From NCBI RefSeq assembly GCF_023509035.1, contig NZ_CP075583.1, positions 1,426,001-1,490,000 on the forward strand: 64,000 nucleotides of DNA. Reading direction: 5' to 3'. The notes beneath the pieces were generated by a model. It was not told the DNA's origin. It did not search any database and saw only the letters and a program-made list of their open reading frames with translations. This stretch comes from Janthinobacterium lividum (GTDB lineage Bacteria > Pseudomonadota > Gammaproteobacteria > Burkholderiales > Burkholderiaceae_D). This document shows, piece by piece, positions 54,690 to 63,550 of this stretch; the stretch's first letter is position 1; each line of letters begins with the position of its first letter. A program made the translations under genes and the position numbers.

Positions 54690-55289
54690 TTACTGCGGCG
54701 TGCAGTCAAGTGTGGCGGCGGTCGTGGCGGCTGAACCCATCGTGCCGACCGTATCGCTGCCGTCGGCACTCTTTGAACCCTGGAAGCGGCATGTCAGGCC
54801 CGTTGGCTGAGTCAGTATGGAAATACCGTATGCGGCGCCGTCAGCAACGCTTGTGAATTCGTAGGAGCTGACGCCAGCCAGTGGGCTGGTGCCGTTGGGA
54901 CCCATCACCAGGCGCAAGCCGCCAGCGGTCAGGCCCGTGATCGTGCCGCTCAGCGGGTAGGAATTCGTCTTGCAGCTCACCGCGGCCGTGGTCACGGAGT
55001 AGCTCGATGCCTTGCCAACGCCATTGATCATGGTGCAAACGGCGCCCTTGGGCTGTTGCGCGATGGTGATATCGTAGCGGTCATCGTTCTTGACGAGCTT
55101 GGTGAAAACAACGGTGGACAGGCCCGCAGTAACCGGCAAGCGTTCCCCGTCATTCAAGAGAATCAGGCCATCCTTGGTCAGGCCGCCGACTTGGACTTGC
55201 AGATACAGGTTGCCGCCGCTGCCGCCGCAGGCTGCCAGTGTGGCGGCGCAAGCCGCCGCCAGCATCGAGCGCAGGTACAAATTTTTCAT
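54690..55289 (-). CDS. Lipoprotein with two repeat domains (paralogue 2)
   Basis: 199 residues. The lipobox ATLAACGG is at about residues 16-23. Two repeats follow: VQVGGLTKDGLILLNDGERL with TIAQQPKGAVC and a later Cys, then LSGTITGLTAGGLRLVMGPN with SILTQPTGLTC and a final Cys. It is clearly paralogous to the next gene, but the repeats have diverged. Expected at the outer membrane or cell surface. GGAGAATG precedes the start. Confidence 0.75.
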   Translation of the reverse strand: MKNLYLRSMLAAACAATLAACGGSGGNLYLQVQVGGLTKDGLILLNDGERLPVTAGLSTVVFTKLVKNDDRYDITIAQQPKGAVCTMINGVGKASSYSVTTAAVSCKTNSYPLSGTITGLTAGGLRLVMGPNGTSPLAGVSSYEFTSVADGAAYGISILTQPTGLTCRFQGSKSADGSDTVGTMGSAATTAATLDCTPQ

Positions 55290-55526
55290 ACATTCTCCAA
55301 AACGAATTAGGTTGGGTAGCGCAACGCGGACGCTGGCGCCGCATTGGAATGGCGCCTATTTTAGTCTATCTGGCAAGCTGGATGATCTTGCCTTGTATCA
55401 CCCTGTAACAATTTTTCGCCGGGAAGCGCTGGCCCGGCCCCATTTCACGGAGGCGCAGCCATGCCGACGGCGGCGATCGGTGCGACAATAGATGCACCCT
55501 GCGCACCGTGACGCAGCATCCCATTG

Positions 55527-56261
55527 ATGAGTCCCATGTCCCTTGCCCCTGTCAAACCCGCCGTGTCGCCCAAGGCCATCCTGTTCGATCTCGACGATAC
55601 CTTGTGGCCCATCGCGCCCGTGATTGCCGCCGCGGAAACCCTGCTGCACGACTGGCTGGCCACGCATGCGCCCAAGGTGGCGCAGCAGTTTTCCATCGAG
55701 GTGCTGCGCCAGCACCGTCTGGCCATGCTCAATGCGCAGCCGCATTTCCATGGCAACCTGATCGAGTTGCGCCGCGCGGGCTTGTTGGCCGCCTTCGAGG
55801 CTGCCGGCGAGGATGCCGCCCTGGTCGACGGGGCTATCCTGCAATTCCTGGCCGCACGCAACCGCGTCCAGCCGTATGACGACGTCTTGCCTGGCCTGGC
55901 CTGGATGCGCCAGCGCATGTTGGTCGGCTCGATCTCAAATGGCAATGCGGACCTTGAAATTATCGGCCTGGCGCAGCATTTCAAGGTATCGATTGCTGCC
56001 AGTGATTTTGGCGTGGCCAAGCCCGACGCCAGCATCTTCCTGGCCGCTTGCGCCGCGCTGGATGTGGCGCCCCATGAAGCCGTATATGTCGGTGACGACT
56101 TGTATTTCGACGTGACGGGAGCGCAGGGGGCGGGCATGCGTGCCGTCTGGATGAACCGCAAGGGCAGCGACGCGCACTTGGCCGCCGGTGTGCAGCCCGA
56201 CGCCATCTGCGCCAACTTCGACGAGTTGCTGCTGTGGTTGCAGCAGCAACTGGAAGATTGA
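55527..56261 (+). CDS. HAD-superfamily hydrolase (YigB/YjjG-like)
   Basis: 244 residues. Nucleophile motif AILFDLDDTLW (Asp21, Asp23), cap domain, SISNGN (motif II Ser), FGVAKPDASIF (motif III Lys) and YVGDDLYFDVTGAQGAG (motif IV Asp pair). It is a small-molecule phosphatase; FMN or 5-amino-6-ribitylaminouracil phosphate are possible substrates for this group, but it cannot be assigned from sequence. A second ATG at 55536 is an equally good start; no clear ribosome site precedes either. Confidence 0.87.
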   Translation: MSPMSLAPVKPAVSPKAILFDLDDTLWPIAPVIAAAETLLHDWLATHAPKVAQQFSIEVLRQHRLAMLNAQPHFHGNLIELRRAGLLAAFEAAGEDAALVDGAILQFLAARNRVQPYDDVLPGLAWMRQRMLVGSISNGNADLEIIGLAQHFKVSIAASDFGVAKPDASIFLAACAALDVAPHEAVYVGDDLYFDVTGAQGAGMRAVWMNRKGSDAHLAAGVQPDAICANFDELLLWLQQQLED

Positions 56262-56378
56262 TCGCCGCCGGACGGGCGAACGTGCATAATAGGTGCTGTT
56301 GATGCACGTTCGGCCGCTTTCGTTGCCGCTTGCTTAACAATATGCTTGTTTAAAGAATATTTGCTTACCTAAGACACC

Positions 56379-57395
56379 ATGCAACTCGATACACGTGCCC
56401 AAACACTGCTGAAAGCCCTGGTCGAGCGATATATCGCCGACGGCCTGCCGGTCGGTTCGCGCGCCTTGTCGAAAATTTCCGGCCTGGATTTGTCGCCGGC
56501 CACGATCCGCAACATCATGGCCGACCTGGAAGAGCTCGGTTATGTGTCCAGCCCGCACACCTCGGCCGGACGCATACCGACACCGCGCGGCTACCGCATC
56601 TTTGTCGATACCTTGCTGACCGTCAGGCATCTGGACGAGCACCTGGTGGAGTCGCGCATGCGTCTGCAGACGCCGCAACCGCAAAAAACCATCGCCAACG
56701 CGGCGCAGATGCTGTCGTCGCTGTCGCAGTTTGCCGGTGTCGTGCTCAGTCCGCGCCGCGAATCCGTGTTCCAGCAAATTGAATTCCTGCGCTTGTCCGA
56801 AAAGCGCATCCTGCTCGTCATCGTCGCCCCCGGCGGCGACGTGCAGAACCGTTTATTGCTGACGGAGGCCGACTATACGCCGGCGCAGCTGGTGCAATCG
56901 GCCAATTACATCAACCAGAATTATGGCGGCCTGTCCTTCGATGCAGTACGCGTGCGCCTGCAGGGCGAATTGCGCCAGTTGCGCGACGATATGGGCAGCC
57001 TGATGCAGGCGGCCGTGGAAGCGGGCAGTGAAGCGATGGCCGACCATAGCGATGACATGGTGATTTCCGGCGAGCGCAACTTGCTCAGCGTGAGCGATCT
57101 GTCATCGAATATGCATTCGCTGCGCCAGATGTTCGACATGTTCGAGCAAAAAACGGGCTTGATGCAACTGCTCGACGTGTCGAGCAAGGCAACGGGCGTG
57201 CAGATCTTCATCGGCGGCGAATCGAACCTGGTGCCGATGGATGAGATGAGCGTGGTGACGGCGCCGTATGAAGTCAACGGCAAGATCGTGGGAACATTGG
57301 GTGTGATCGGACCGACGCGCATGGCTTACGAGCGCGTCATCCCGATCGTCGATATCACGGCCAAATTGCTGTCAAGCGCGCTTAGCCATCACTAG
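56379..57395 (+). CDS. hrcA: Heat-inducible transcription repressor HrcA
   Basis: 338 residues, normal length. The N-terminal winged helix is [20 protein letters not shown], then [40 protein letters not shown] is an HrcA hallmark, and the C-terminal GAF-like domain ends [18 protein letters not shown]. It represses chaperone genes at CIRCE sites. No CIRCE palindrome was noticed upstream. Repeat copy D begins one base after its stop. Confidence 0.95.
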   Translation: MQLDTRAQTLLKALVERYIADGLPVGSRALSKISGLDLSPATIRNIMADLEELGYVSSPHTSAGRIPTPRGYRIFVDTLLTVRHLDEHLVESRMRLQTPQPQKTIANAAQMLSSLSQFAGVVLSPRRESVFQQIEFLRLSEKRILLVIVAPGGDVQNRLLLTEADYTPAQLVQSANYINQNYGGLSFDAVRVRLQGELRQLRDDMGSLMQAAVEAGSEAMADHSDDMVISGERNLLSVSDLSSNMHSLRQMFDMFEQKTGLMQLLDVSSKATGVQIFIGGESNLVPMDEMSVVTAPYEVNGKIVGTLGVIGPTRMAYERVIPIVDITAKLLSSALSHH

Positions 57396-57396
57396 G

Positions 57397-57517
57397 GACA
57401 CCTGACCAAACCTGCTGCGCGTCGGTATAGGCGGCTTGCGATGCTCACCGTACTGAAAGTACGGTTGCGCTTCTCGGCCACCTCTCCCTTCCGCTCGCGA
57501 CGGTTTTGTCAGGCGTT
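57397..57517 (+). repeat. 120-bp stop-abutting palindromic repeat, copy D
   Basis: The only copy after a plus-strand gene (hrcA), and it is inverted to match, so its orientation relative to the gene is the same as for copies A-C. The tip is CCGTACTGAAAGTACGG, with a loop different from the other copies but the same stem; the outer arm is GACACCTGACC against GTCAGGCG. Confidence 0.85.
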
Positions 57518-57538
57518 GTATTGCCGAGTATTATTCCA

Positions 57539-57558
57539 GCCGCTCCCGTGGGAGCGGC
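57539..57558. terminator. Hairpin downstream of fur
   Basis: GCCGCTCCCGTGGGAGCGGC, a nine-bp perfect stem with a two-base loop, ten bases past the fur stop codon. No T-run follows, so it may stop transcription weakly or stabilise the 3' end. Confidence 0.45.
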
Positions 57559-57567
57559 AAGCCTGAA

Positions 57568-57999
57568 TCAGGCTGTTTTGTGCGGGCAAGCCGTCTTGAT
57601 GCAGTTGCCGTAGATGGCCAAGGCGTGTTCGGCGATCTTGAAGCCGCGCTCTTCGGCTACTTTTTGCTGGCGGATTTCGATTTCTTCGTCGAAGAATTCT
57701 TCGACCCGGCCACAGTCGAGGCACACCAGGTGATCGTGGTGGGAGCCTTCGTTGAGCTCGAAAATCGCCTTGCCGGTTTCAAAATGGTTGCGGTTGAGCA
57801 AGCCTGCCTGTTCGAATTGCGTCAGAACGCGGTAGACAGTTGCTAAACCGACATCCATATTGTCGGCCAGCAGAATCTTGTAGACGTCTTCCGCGGTCAG
57901 GTGGCGTACCGGGCTACTCTGGAAGATATCGAGTATCTTCAGCCGTGGCAGGGTGGCTTTCAGGCCGCTTGCCTTGAGATCACTAGGATTGTTACTCAT
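57568..57999 (-). CDS. fur: Ferric uptake regulator
   Basis: 143 residues. The winged helix includes [17 protein letters not shown] and [20 protein letters not shown]; the metal-binding part is [20 protein letters not shown], with the structural CxxC, and a C-terminal HALAIYGNC...C pair. It represses iron uptake genes when loaded with Fe(II), presumably at the boxes found near bfd and feo in this window. The start at 57999 gives the usual [16 protein letters not shown] opening. It is divergent from bamE, a common betaproteobacterial arrangement. Confidence 0.96.
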   Translation of the reverse strand: MSNNPSDLKASGLKATLPRLKILDIFQSSPVRHLTAEDVYKILLADNMDVGLATVYRVLTQFEQAGLLNRNHFETGKAIFELNEGSHHDHLVCLDCGRVEEFFDEEIEIRQQKVAEERGFKIAEHALAIYGNCIKTACPHKTA

Positions 58000-58121
58000 G
58001 TTTGTTGCTCGTATGTGGGTCAGGTGCTTTATCATATAGCGTTTTGTCGGGGAGTGCCAAAATATGCTTTTTTGGCGGGCCGGTCACTCCTGGCGTTTTG
58101 TTCATCCAATTGAGGTCATTT

Positions 58122-58829
58122 ATGCGCGTAACACCGGCTGTATTGCCATCTCTCTGGCACCGTATTTCATTTCGAGCACCAGTCGTGGCAGGCATGGTCT
58201 GTGTCGCGCTGGCCATGTCCGGCTGCGCCAGCCGTGGCATCCTTGGCGAAAAGCCGGCAGCGAGCCAAAAAGAAGGCAAGGAACTGGTTCCCGAACAGGG
58301 CGCACAAACGACCACCATTACGCCGCTGCAAAAATTCATGTGGTTTTTCTCGCCGTACCGTCCTGACATTCAACAAGGCAACTTTGTCTCCGAAGAGATG
58401 CTGGCCCAGTTGAAAGTAGGCATGACGCGCGACCAGGTGCGTTTCGTCCTCGGTACCTCCTTGCTGACCGATATCTTCCATGCCGACCGCTGGGATTACC
58501 CATTCCGCCTGGCCCGGGGCAGTGGCGAAACCACCAGCAGCCGCGTGGTTGTGTACTTCGGCAAGGATGGCAAGGTTGAACGTTTCGAAGGCGGCAACTT
58601 GCCGACGGAGAAAGAATATATCGACCGCATCGCCGGTCCGTCGCCGTTTGCCAAGGTGGCCAAGGCCGACGCGCCTGCCGCCATCGTGCCGTCGCCCGTG
58701 GCACCGAGCGCCGTGCCGGTGCCAGCCGATGCCGCGCCAGCCATTCCTGTGAGCAAGCCTGACGTTGCGCCGGCACCCGCAACGGCGCCTGCCGCCGAGC
58801 CTGCACCCGCGGCCGAACCCACCAAATAA
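58122..58829 (+). CDS. bamE: Outer-membrane assembly lipoprotein BamE (OmlA/SmpA)
   Basis: 235 residues. Signal peptide with lipobox LAMSGC (Cys35). The BamE core YRPDIQQGNFVSEEMLAQLK, then VGMTRDQVRFVLGTSLLTDI and YPFRLARGSG follow; the last ~65 residues are an Ala/Pro-rich tail absent from the ~113-residue E. coli protein. It is part of the BAM complex that inserts outer-membrane proteins, alongside SurA encoded in this window. TGAGG precedes the ATG. Confidence 0.94.
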   Translation: MRVTPAVLPSLWHRISFRAPVVAGMVCVALAMSGCASRGILGEKPAASQKEGKELVPEQGAQTTTITPLQKFMWFFSPYRPDIQQGNFVSEEMLAQLKVGMTRDQVRFVLGTSLLTDIFHADRWDYPFRLARGSGETTSSRVVVYFGKDGKVERFEGGNLPTEKEYIDRIAGPSPFAKVAKADAPAAIVPSPVAPSAVPVPADAAPAIPVSKPDVAPAPATAPAAEPAPAAEPTK

Positions 58830-58848
58830 GTTGTTGTAAGAGAATAAA

Positions 58849-59658
58849 ATGACTGAACTGAAAATTGCCATCGCTGGCGCCAGCGGCCGCATGGGCCATA
58901 TCCTGATCGAAGCGGTCAGCAATGCGCCCGACGCCGTGCTGGCCGGCGCGCTCGACCGTGTTGGTTCGCCTTCCGTCGGCCAGGATGCCGCCGCTTTTCT
59001 CGGCAAACCTGCCGGCGTGTTGATCGAATCCGATCTGGCCACCGGCCTGGCCGGCGCCGATTACCTGATCGACTTCACGCGTCCCGAAGGCACCTTGCAG
59101 CACCTGGCGTATTGCGCCGAGCACGGCATCAAGATGATCATCGGCACCACCGGTTTCGATGACGCGGGCAAGGCTGCCATTGCCGCGGCCGCCGAAAAGA
59201 CGGCCATCATGTTCGCGCCGAACATGAGCGTGGGTGTGAACGTCACCATGAAACTGCTGGAACTGGCCGCGAAAAGCCTGTCCGAAGGCTACGACATCGA
59301 GATTATCGAAGCGCATCACCGCCACAAGGTCGACGCGCCGTCGGGCACCGCCCTGCAAATGGGTGAAGTGGTGGCCGGCGCCCTGGGCCGCGACTTGAAG
59401 GAATGCGCCGTGTACGGCCGCGAAGGCGTGACGGGCGAACGCGACCCGTCGACCATCGGCTTTGCCACCATCCGCGGCGGCGATATCGTCGGCGACCATA
59501 CGGTGCTGTTTGCCGGCATCGGCGAGCGCATCGAGATCAGCCACAAGTCGAGCAGCCGCGTCACCTACGCCCACGGCGCCCTGCGCGCCGCGCGTTTCCT
59601 GGCCGACAAGCCGACCGGCCTGTTCGACATGCAGGATGTGCTGTCGCTGAAGAACTGA
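58849..59658 (+). CDS. dapB: 4-hydroxy-tetrahydrodipicolinate reductase
   Basis: 269 residues. The NAD(P) motif is [16 protein letters not shown], and the active-site loop [16 protein letters not shown] carries the catalytic His and Lys. It makes tetrahydrodipicolinate for lysine and peptidoglycan synthesis. It follows bamE by 19 bases, and a barstar-like gene follows eight bases later, so the three are probably one transcript. Confidence 0.96.
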   Translation: MTELKIAIAGASGRMGHILIEAVSNAPDAVLAGALDRVGSPSVGQDAAAFLGKPAGVLIESDLATGLAGADYLIDFTRPEGTLQHLAYCAEHGIKMIIGTTGFDDAGKAAIAAAAEKTAIMFAPNMSVGVNVTMKLLELAAKSLSEGYDIEIIEAHHRHKVDAPSGTALQMGEVVAGALGRDLKECAVYGREGVTGERDPSTIGFATIRGGDIVGDHTVLFAGIGERIEISHKSSSRVTYAHGALRAARFLADKPTGLFDMQDVLSLKN

Positions 59659-59666
59659 GGAAGACC

Positions 59667-59993
59667 ATGGCCACTGCCATCCTGAATGGAAAAGACATCA
59701 CCGACGAAGCGAGCTTTCACGCGCAATGCGTGCAAGCCTTCGGTTTCCCTGAATTCTACGGCAACAGCATGGATGCCTGGGTCGATTGCCTCAGCTATCT
59801 GCGCGACGAAGACGGCATGAGCAAGTTCCGCTTGAAGCCGAACGAAGTGCTGGAGATCGTCGTGCAAGACGCGGAGGCAATGAAGGCGCAAGTGCCGGAC
59901 TTGCTGGAAGAAATCACCTTCTGTATCGCCGGCATCAATGAGCGCTACGAAGACTATGGCGAAAAGCCGGCGCTGAAACTGGTGCTGAAATAA
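59667..59993 (+). CDS. Barstar-family protein, no barnase partner in view
   Basis: 108 residues with the barstar fold: AILNGKDITDEASFHAQCVQ, the FGFPEFYGNSMDAWVDCLSY helix region that contacts barnase in the classical inhibitor, and a C-terminal strand with NERYEDYGE and KPALKLVLK. Classical barstar blocks a secreted RNase in the cytoplasm. No RNase gene is adjacent; dapB is upstream and a CoA-transferase gene is convergent downstream. It may guard against rivals' toxins or have another role. GAGGAAGACC precedes the ATG. Confidence 0.85.
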   Translation: MATAILNGKDITDEASFHAQCVQAFGFPEFYGNSMDAWVDCLSYLRDEDGMSKFRLKPNEVLEIVVQDAEAMKAQVPDLLEEITFCIAGINERYEDYGEKPALKLVLK

Positions 59994-60007
59994 CGTTGAA
60001 GACATAA

Positions 60008-60045
60008 AAAAACGCCGGACAGTTTTGCAACTGCCCGGCGTTTTT
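60008..60045. terminator. Bidirectional terminator between barstar and CoA-transferase genes
   Basis: Stem AACGCCGGaCAGTT / AACTGcCCGGCGTT with a T-run of five on the plus strand and an A-run at the other side, so it serves both convergent genes. Confidence 0.85.
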
Positions 60046-60047
60046 CT

Positions 60048-61307
60048 TTAGACGACCTTGCGTTCGTGCAAGCCGTCGATCTGGCCGCTATCGAGCCCCA
60101 GCCACTGCTGCAGCACTTCCTGCGTATGCTGGCCCAGTAACGGTGGCGGCAAGCGGTATTGCACTGGCGAGCCGGACAGGCGCACGGGATTGGCCACCAG
60201 CGCCACCGTGCCCGCCGTCGGATGCGGCATTTCCACTTTCAAGCCACGCGCGATCACTTGCGGGTCGGCAAAGACCTGGTCGATGCGGTTGACGGGGCCG
60301 CACGGCACGGCTTGCGCCTCGAAGGCGCTGATCCACTCTGCCGTCGTGCGCATGACCGTGGTCTGGCGCATCAAGGGGATCAAGATCGCCCGGTGCGCCA
60401 CGCGCTGCGGATTGCTCATGAAACGCTCGTCCTGCGCCCATTCCGGGTGACCGGCGATGGCGCAAAAGCGCGAAAACTGCCCATCGTTGCCGATCGCCAA
60501 AATCATGTCGCCATCGGCCGTCGGAAAGTCTTGATATGGAACAATGTTCGGATGCGCATTGCCCATGCGCTGGGGAACTTTTCCCCCGCACAAGTAGTTG
60601 GCTGCCTGGTTGCCCAGCGCCGCCACTTGTACGTCGAGCAAGGCCAGGTCGATATGCTGGCCCAGGCCCGAGCGTTCCCGTTCGGCCAGCGCCGCCTGCA
60701 CGGCGATGGTGGCGTACAGGCCCGTCAGGATGTCCGTCTGCGCCACGCCCACTTTTTGCGGCCCGGCGCCTGGCTGGCCATCGGGCACGCCCGTGATGCT
60801 CATCAGGCCGCCCATGCCCTGGATCAAAAAGTCATAGCCTGCGCGCGCCGCGTACGGCCCGTCCTGGCCAAAGCCCGTGATGGAGCAATAGACGAGGCGC
60901 GGGTTGAGTGCCAACAAGCTGGCCGCGTCTAAACCGTATTGCTTCAAGCCGTCCAGCTTGAAATTTTCCAGCAAGACATCCGCTTCGGCAGCCAGCTGGC
61001 GCACCAGCGCCTGACCTTCAGGGGCGGCCAGGTCGATGCACAGCGAGCGCTTGTTGCGGTTGGCGCACTGGAAGTAGGCGGCCTCGGCCGTATCGCGGCC
61101 GTCCTCGTCTTTCAGATACGGCGGGCCCCACGAGCGCGTGTCGTCGCCGCGGCCAGGCTGTTCAACCTTGACCACGTCGGCACCGAGGTCGGCCAGCATT
61201 TGCCCGGCCCACGGGCCGGCCAGCACGCGCGACAGGTCCAGCACGCGCAAGCCGGTCAACGGCGCGGGCCGCAGGGTGGAGGCGACGGTGGAAGCCAAGG
61301 CGTCCAT
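60048..61307 (-). CDS. Family III CoA-transferase, probable glutarate/succinyl-CoA transferase
   Basis: 419 residues of the CaiB/BaiF fold: GLRVLDLSRVLAGPWAGQML near the start, VEQPGRGDDTRSWGPPYL, CANRNKRSLCIDLAAPEGQA and the catalytic Asp in AARAGYDFLIQGMGGLMSIT. It moves CoA between acids in the cytoplasm. Its start codon overlaps the stop of a glutaryl-CoA dehydrogenase gene, so it probably activates glutarate with succinyl-CoA, like the human SUGCT enzyme. Substrate by context. Confidence 0.87.
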   Translation of the reverse strand: MDALASTVASTLRPAPLTGLRVLDLSRVLAGPWAGQMLADLGADVVKVEQPGRGDDTRSWGPPYLKDEDGRDTAEAAYFQCANRNKRSLCIDLAAPEGQALVRQLAAEADVLLENFKLDGLKQYGLDAASLLALNPRLVYCSITGFGQDGPYAARAGYDFLIQGMGGLMSITGVPDGQPGAGPQKVGVAQTDILTGLYATIAVQAALAERERSGLGQHIDLALLDVQVAALGNQAANYLCGGKVPQRMGNAHPNIVPYQDFPTADGDMILAIGNDGQFSRFCAIAGHPEWAQDERFMSNPQRVAHRAILIPLMRQTTVMRTTAEWISAFEAQAVPCGPVNRIDQVFADPQVIARGLKVEMPHPTAGTVALVANPVRLSGSPVQYRLPPPLLGQHTQEVLQQWLGLDSGQIDGLHERKVV

Positions 61308-62485
61308 TAGTTGAACGCGGCGATGCCGGTGATGGCGCGACCGATGATCAGCGCGTGCACATCGTGCGTGCCTTCGTAGGTGTTGACCACTTCCAGGTTG
61401 ACCAAGTGACGGATCACGCCGAACTCGTCGGAAATACCGTTGCCGCCCATCATGTCGCGTGCCACGCGGGCGATGTCGAGCGCCTTGCCGCAGCTGTTGC
61501 GTTTCATGATCGAGGTGATTTCCACGGCAGGCGAACCTTCATCCTTCATGCGGCCCAGGCGCAAGCAGCCCTGCAAGCCCATGGTGATTTCCGTCAGCAT
61601 GTCGGCCAGTTTCTTTTGCACCAACTGGTTTGCAGCGAGAGGGCGGCCGAACTGCTGGCGGTCCATCGTGTACTGGCGTGCCTTCAGGTAGCAGTCTTCG
61701 GCCGCGCCCAGCGCGCCCCAGGCGATGCCGTAGCGGGCGCTGTTCAGGCAGGTAAATGGACCCTTCAGGCCGCGCACGTCGGGGAAGGCGTTTTCTTCCG
61801 GGCAAAATACTTCATCCATGACGATTTCACCCGTGATGCTGGTGCGCAAGCCGACCTTGCCGTGGATCTCGGGCGCCGACAAGCCTTTCCAGCCTTTTTT
61901 CCAGCACGAAGCCGCGGATCGCGCCTTCATCATCCTTGGCCCAGACGACGAACACATCGGCGATGGGGCTATTGGTGATCCACATCTTGGCGCCGGACAG
62001 GCTGTAGCCGCCCGGCACCTTGCGCGCGCGCGTGACCATGCTGCCGGGATCGGAGCCATGGTTTGGTTCCGTCAGGCCGAAGCAGCCGATGAATTCGCCC
62101 GTTGCCAGTTTCGGCAGGTACTTCTGTTTGGTTTCCTCGTTGCCGAAGGCGTTGATCGGCACCATTACCAGCGACGATTGCACGCTCATCATCGAGCGGT
62201 AGCCCGAATCGACGCGCTCGACTTCGCGCGCGGCCAAACCATAGCAAACGTAGTTCAGGCCGGCGCCGCCGTATTCTTCGGGAATGGTGGTACCCAGTAA
62301 GCCCAGTTCGCCCATTTCGCGGAAGATGGCGGCATCCGTGCGGCCATGGCGGAACGATTCGAGTACGCGCGGCACCAGGCTGCCCTGGCAATAGTCGCGG
62401 GCCGCTTCCAGCACGGCGCGTTCGTCGCCCGTCAGTTGTTCTTCCAGCAGCAGGGGGAATTCCAGTCGAATACGGTTTTGCTCAT
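61307..62485 (-). pseudogene. Glutaryl-CoA dehydrogenase (GcdH-like), two homopolymer frameshifts
   Basis: The gene should start at 62485 ([11 protein letters not shown]) and encode 392 residues. A missing C in the run at 62453-62457 (GGGGG on the plus strand) breaks the frame after residue 11. An extra base in the run at 61895-61900 (TTTTTT on the plus strand) breaks it again at FVLEK/GWKGL. The net change is zero, and both fixes give a normal protein. Marks are [53 protein letters not shown] and the catalytic Glu of [10 protein letters not shown], fitting GcdH. It converts glutaryl-CoA to crotonyl-CoA in lysine/tryptophan breakdown. Sequencing error is likely. Confidence 0.87.
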
Positions 62486-62644
62486 CACAGGCCTCGCAGG
62501 TGAGCGCCGGTGATCGGCGCAAGATTGAATATGGCTCATGGTAGGTTTTTGCCTAGCCTTGCGCAAACGATTTTTTCGCACCCAGACATGCGTGTTGCGC
62601 ATATCTTGCGGCATACTAGGGGTCTTTCACCGGCCGGATACTCC

Positions 62645-63550
62645 ATGTCACGCAAAATTCCCATGCTGCAGGCGCTCAATTGTTTCGAGGCGGCCGCGCG
62701 GCACCAGAGTTATACGCACGCGGCGCGCGAACTGTCGCTGACGCAAAGCGCCGTGTCGCGGCAGATTTCATCTTTGGAAACTTTTCTTGGCGTGCAATTG
62801 TTTCAGCGCACACGTCACGGCGTGTTGCTGACCAGCGCCGGCGCCGCGTATGCGCGGCAGATCGCGGCCCGCCTCGATGGCCTGGAGCGCGACACGCTCG
62901 ACACCATGGCGCGCCAGGGCGGTGGCGGCGCCTTGCAGATCGCTTCCGTGCCCACGTTTGCCACGCGCTGGCTGATGCCACGGCTGTCTTCGCTGGCGGG
63001 CTTGCACCCCGACATCGTCGTGCATATCGATGCCTACACGAAACCGTTCATGTTTGCCGATACGGAATACGACGGCGCCCTGTACGCGGGCACGCCCGAG
63101 CAGCTGGCGCGCTGGCCCGGCACGCGCGCGACCTTGCTCATGCATGAAGAAATCGTGCCCGTCGCCAGCCCCCACCTGCTGGCGGCGCGCAGCCAGTGGC
63201 AGCCGCAGGATTTATTGGAACTGACCTTGCTGCAACAAAGTACGCGCCCGGGCGCCTGGCGCCAGTGGTTTGACGCCATGCAGGTCGAGGGAGAGGGGCG
63301 CGATGGGGCGCATTACGGCGCCCGCTATGAACTGTTTTCCATGCTGGCCATGGCGGCCGTGCAAGGGCAAGGCGTGGTCTTGCTGCCGCGCATGCTGGTC
63401 GAAGCGGAACTGGCGCGTGGCGAACTGCGCATCGCATGCGAGCGCCCACTGCGCGGGCAGCGGGCGTATTACCTGATCACGCCAGAAACGGCGCATGAAA
63501 AGACGGCCTTGCAGCAATTGCGCGCATGGCTGCAAGGCGAAGCCGCTTAG
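62645..63550 (+). CDS. LysR-family regulator (GcvA-like), divergent from the glutaryl-CoA genes
   Basis: 301 residues. The N-terminal helix-turn-helix is PMLQALNCFEAAARHQSYTH, then ARELSLTQSAVSRQISSLE, as in the GcvA/GcdR branch; the effector domain has LQIASVPTFATRWLMPRL and GQGVVLLPRMLVEAEL. Being divergent from the GcdH/CoA-transferase pair (159 bp apart), it probably controls it in response to glutarate or glutaryl-CoA. Its stop overlaps the stop of the convergent VOC gene. Confidence 0.88.
   Translation: MSRKIPMLQALNCFEAAARHQSYTHAARELSLTQSAVSRQISSLETFLGVQLFQRTRHGVLLTSAGAAYARQIAARLDGLERDTLDTMARQGGGGALQIASVPTFATRWLMPRLSSLAGLHPDIVVHIDAYTKPFMFADTEYDGALYAGTPEQLARWPGTRATLLMHEEIVPVASPHLLAARSQWQPQDLLELTLLQQSTRPGAWRQWFDAMQVEGEGRDGAHYGARYELFSMLAMAAVQGQGVVLLPRMLVEAELARGELRIACERPLRGQRAYYLITPETAHEKTALQQLRAWLQGEAA

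Noticed and set aside
56262..56378. A CIRCE heat-shock element upstream of hrcA
   Set aside because: No TTAGCACTC-N9-GAGTGCTAA-like palindrome was found; hrcA here may not be autoregulated by CIRCE.
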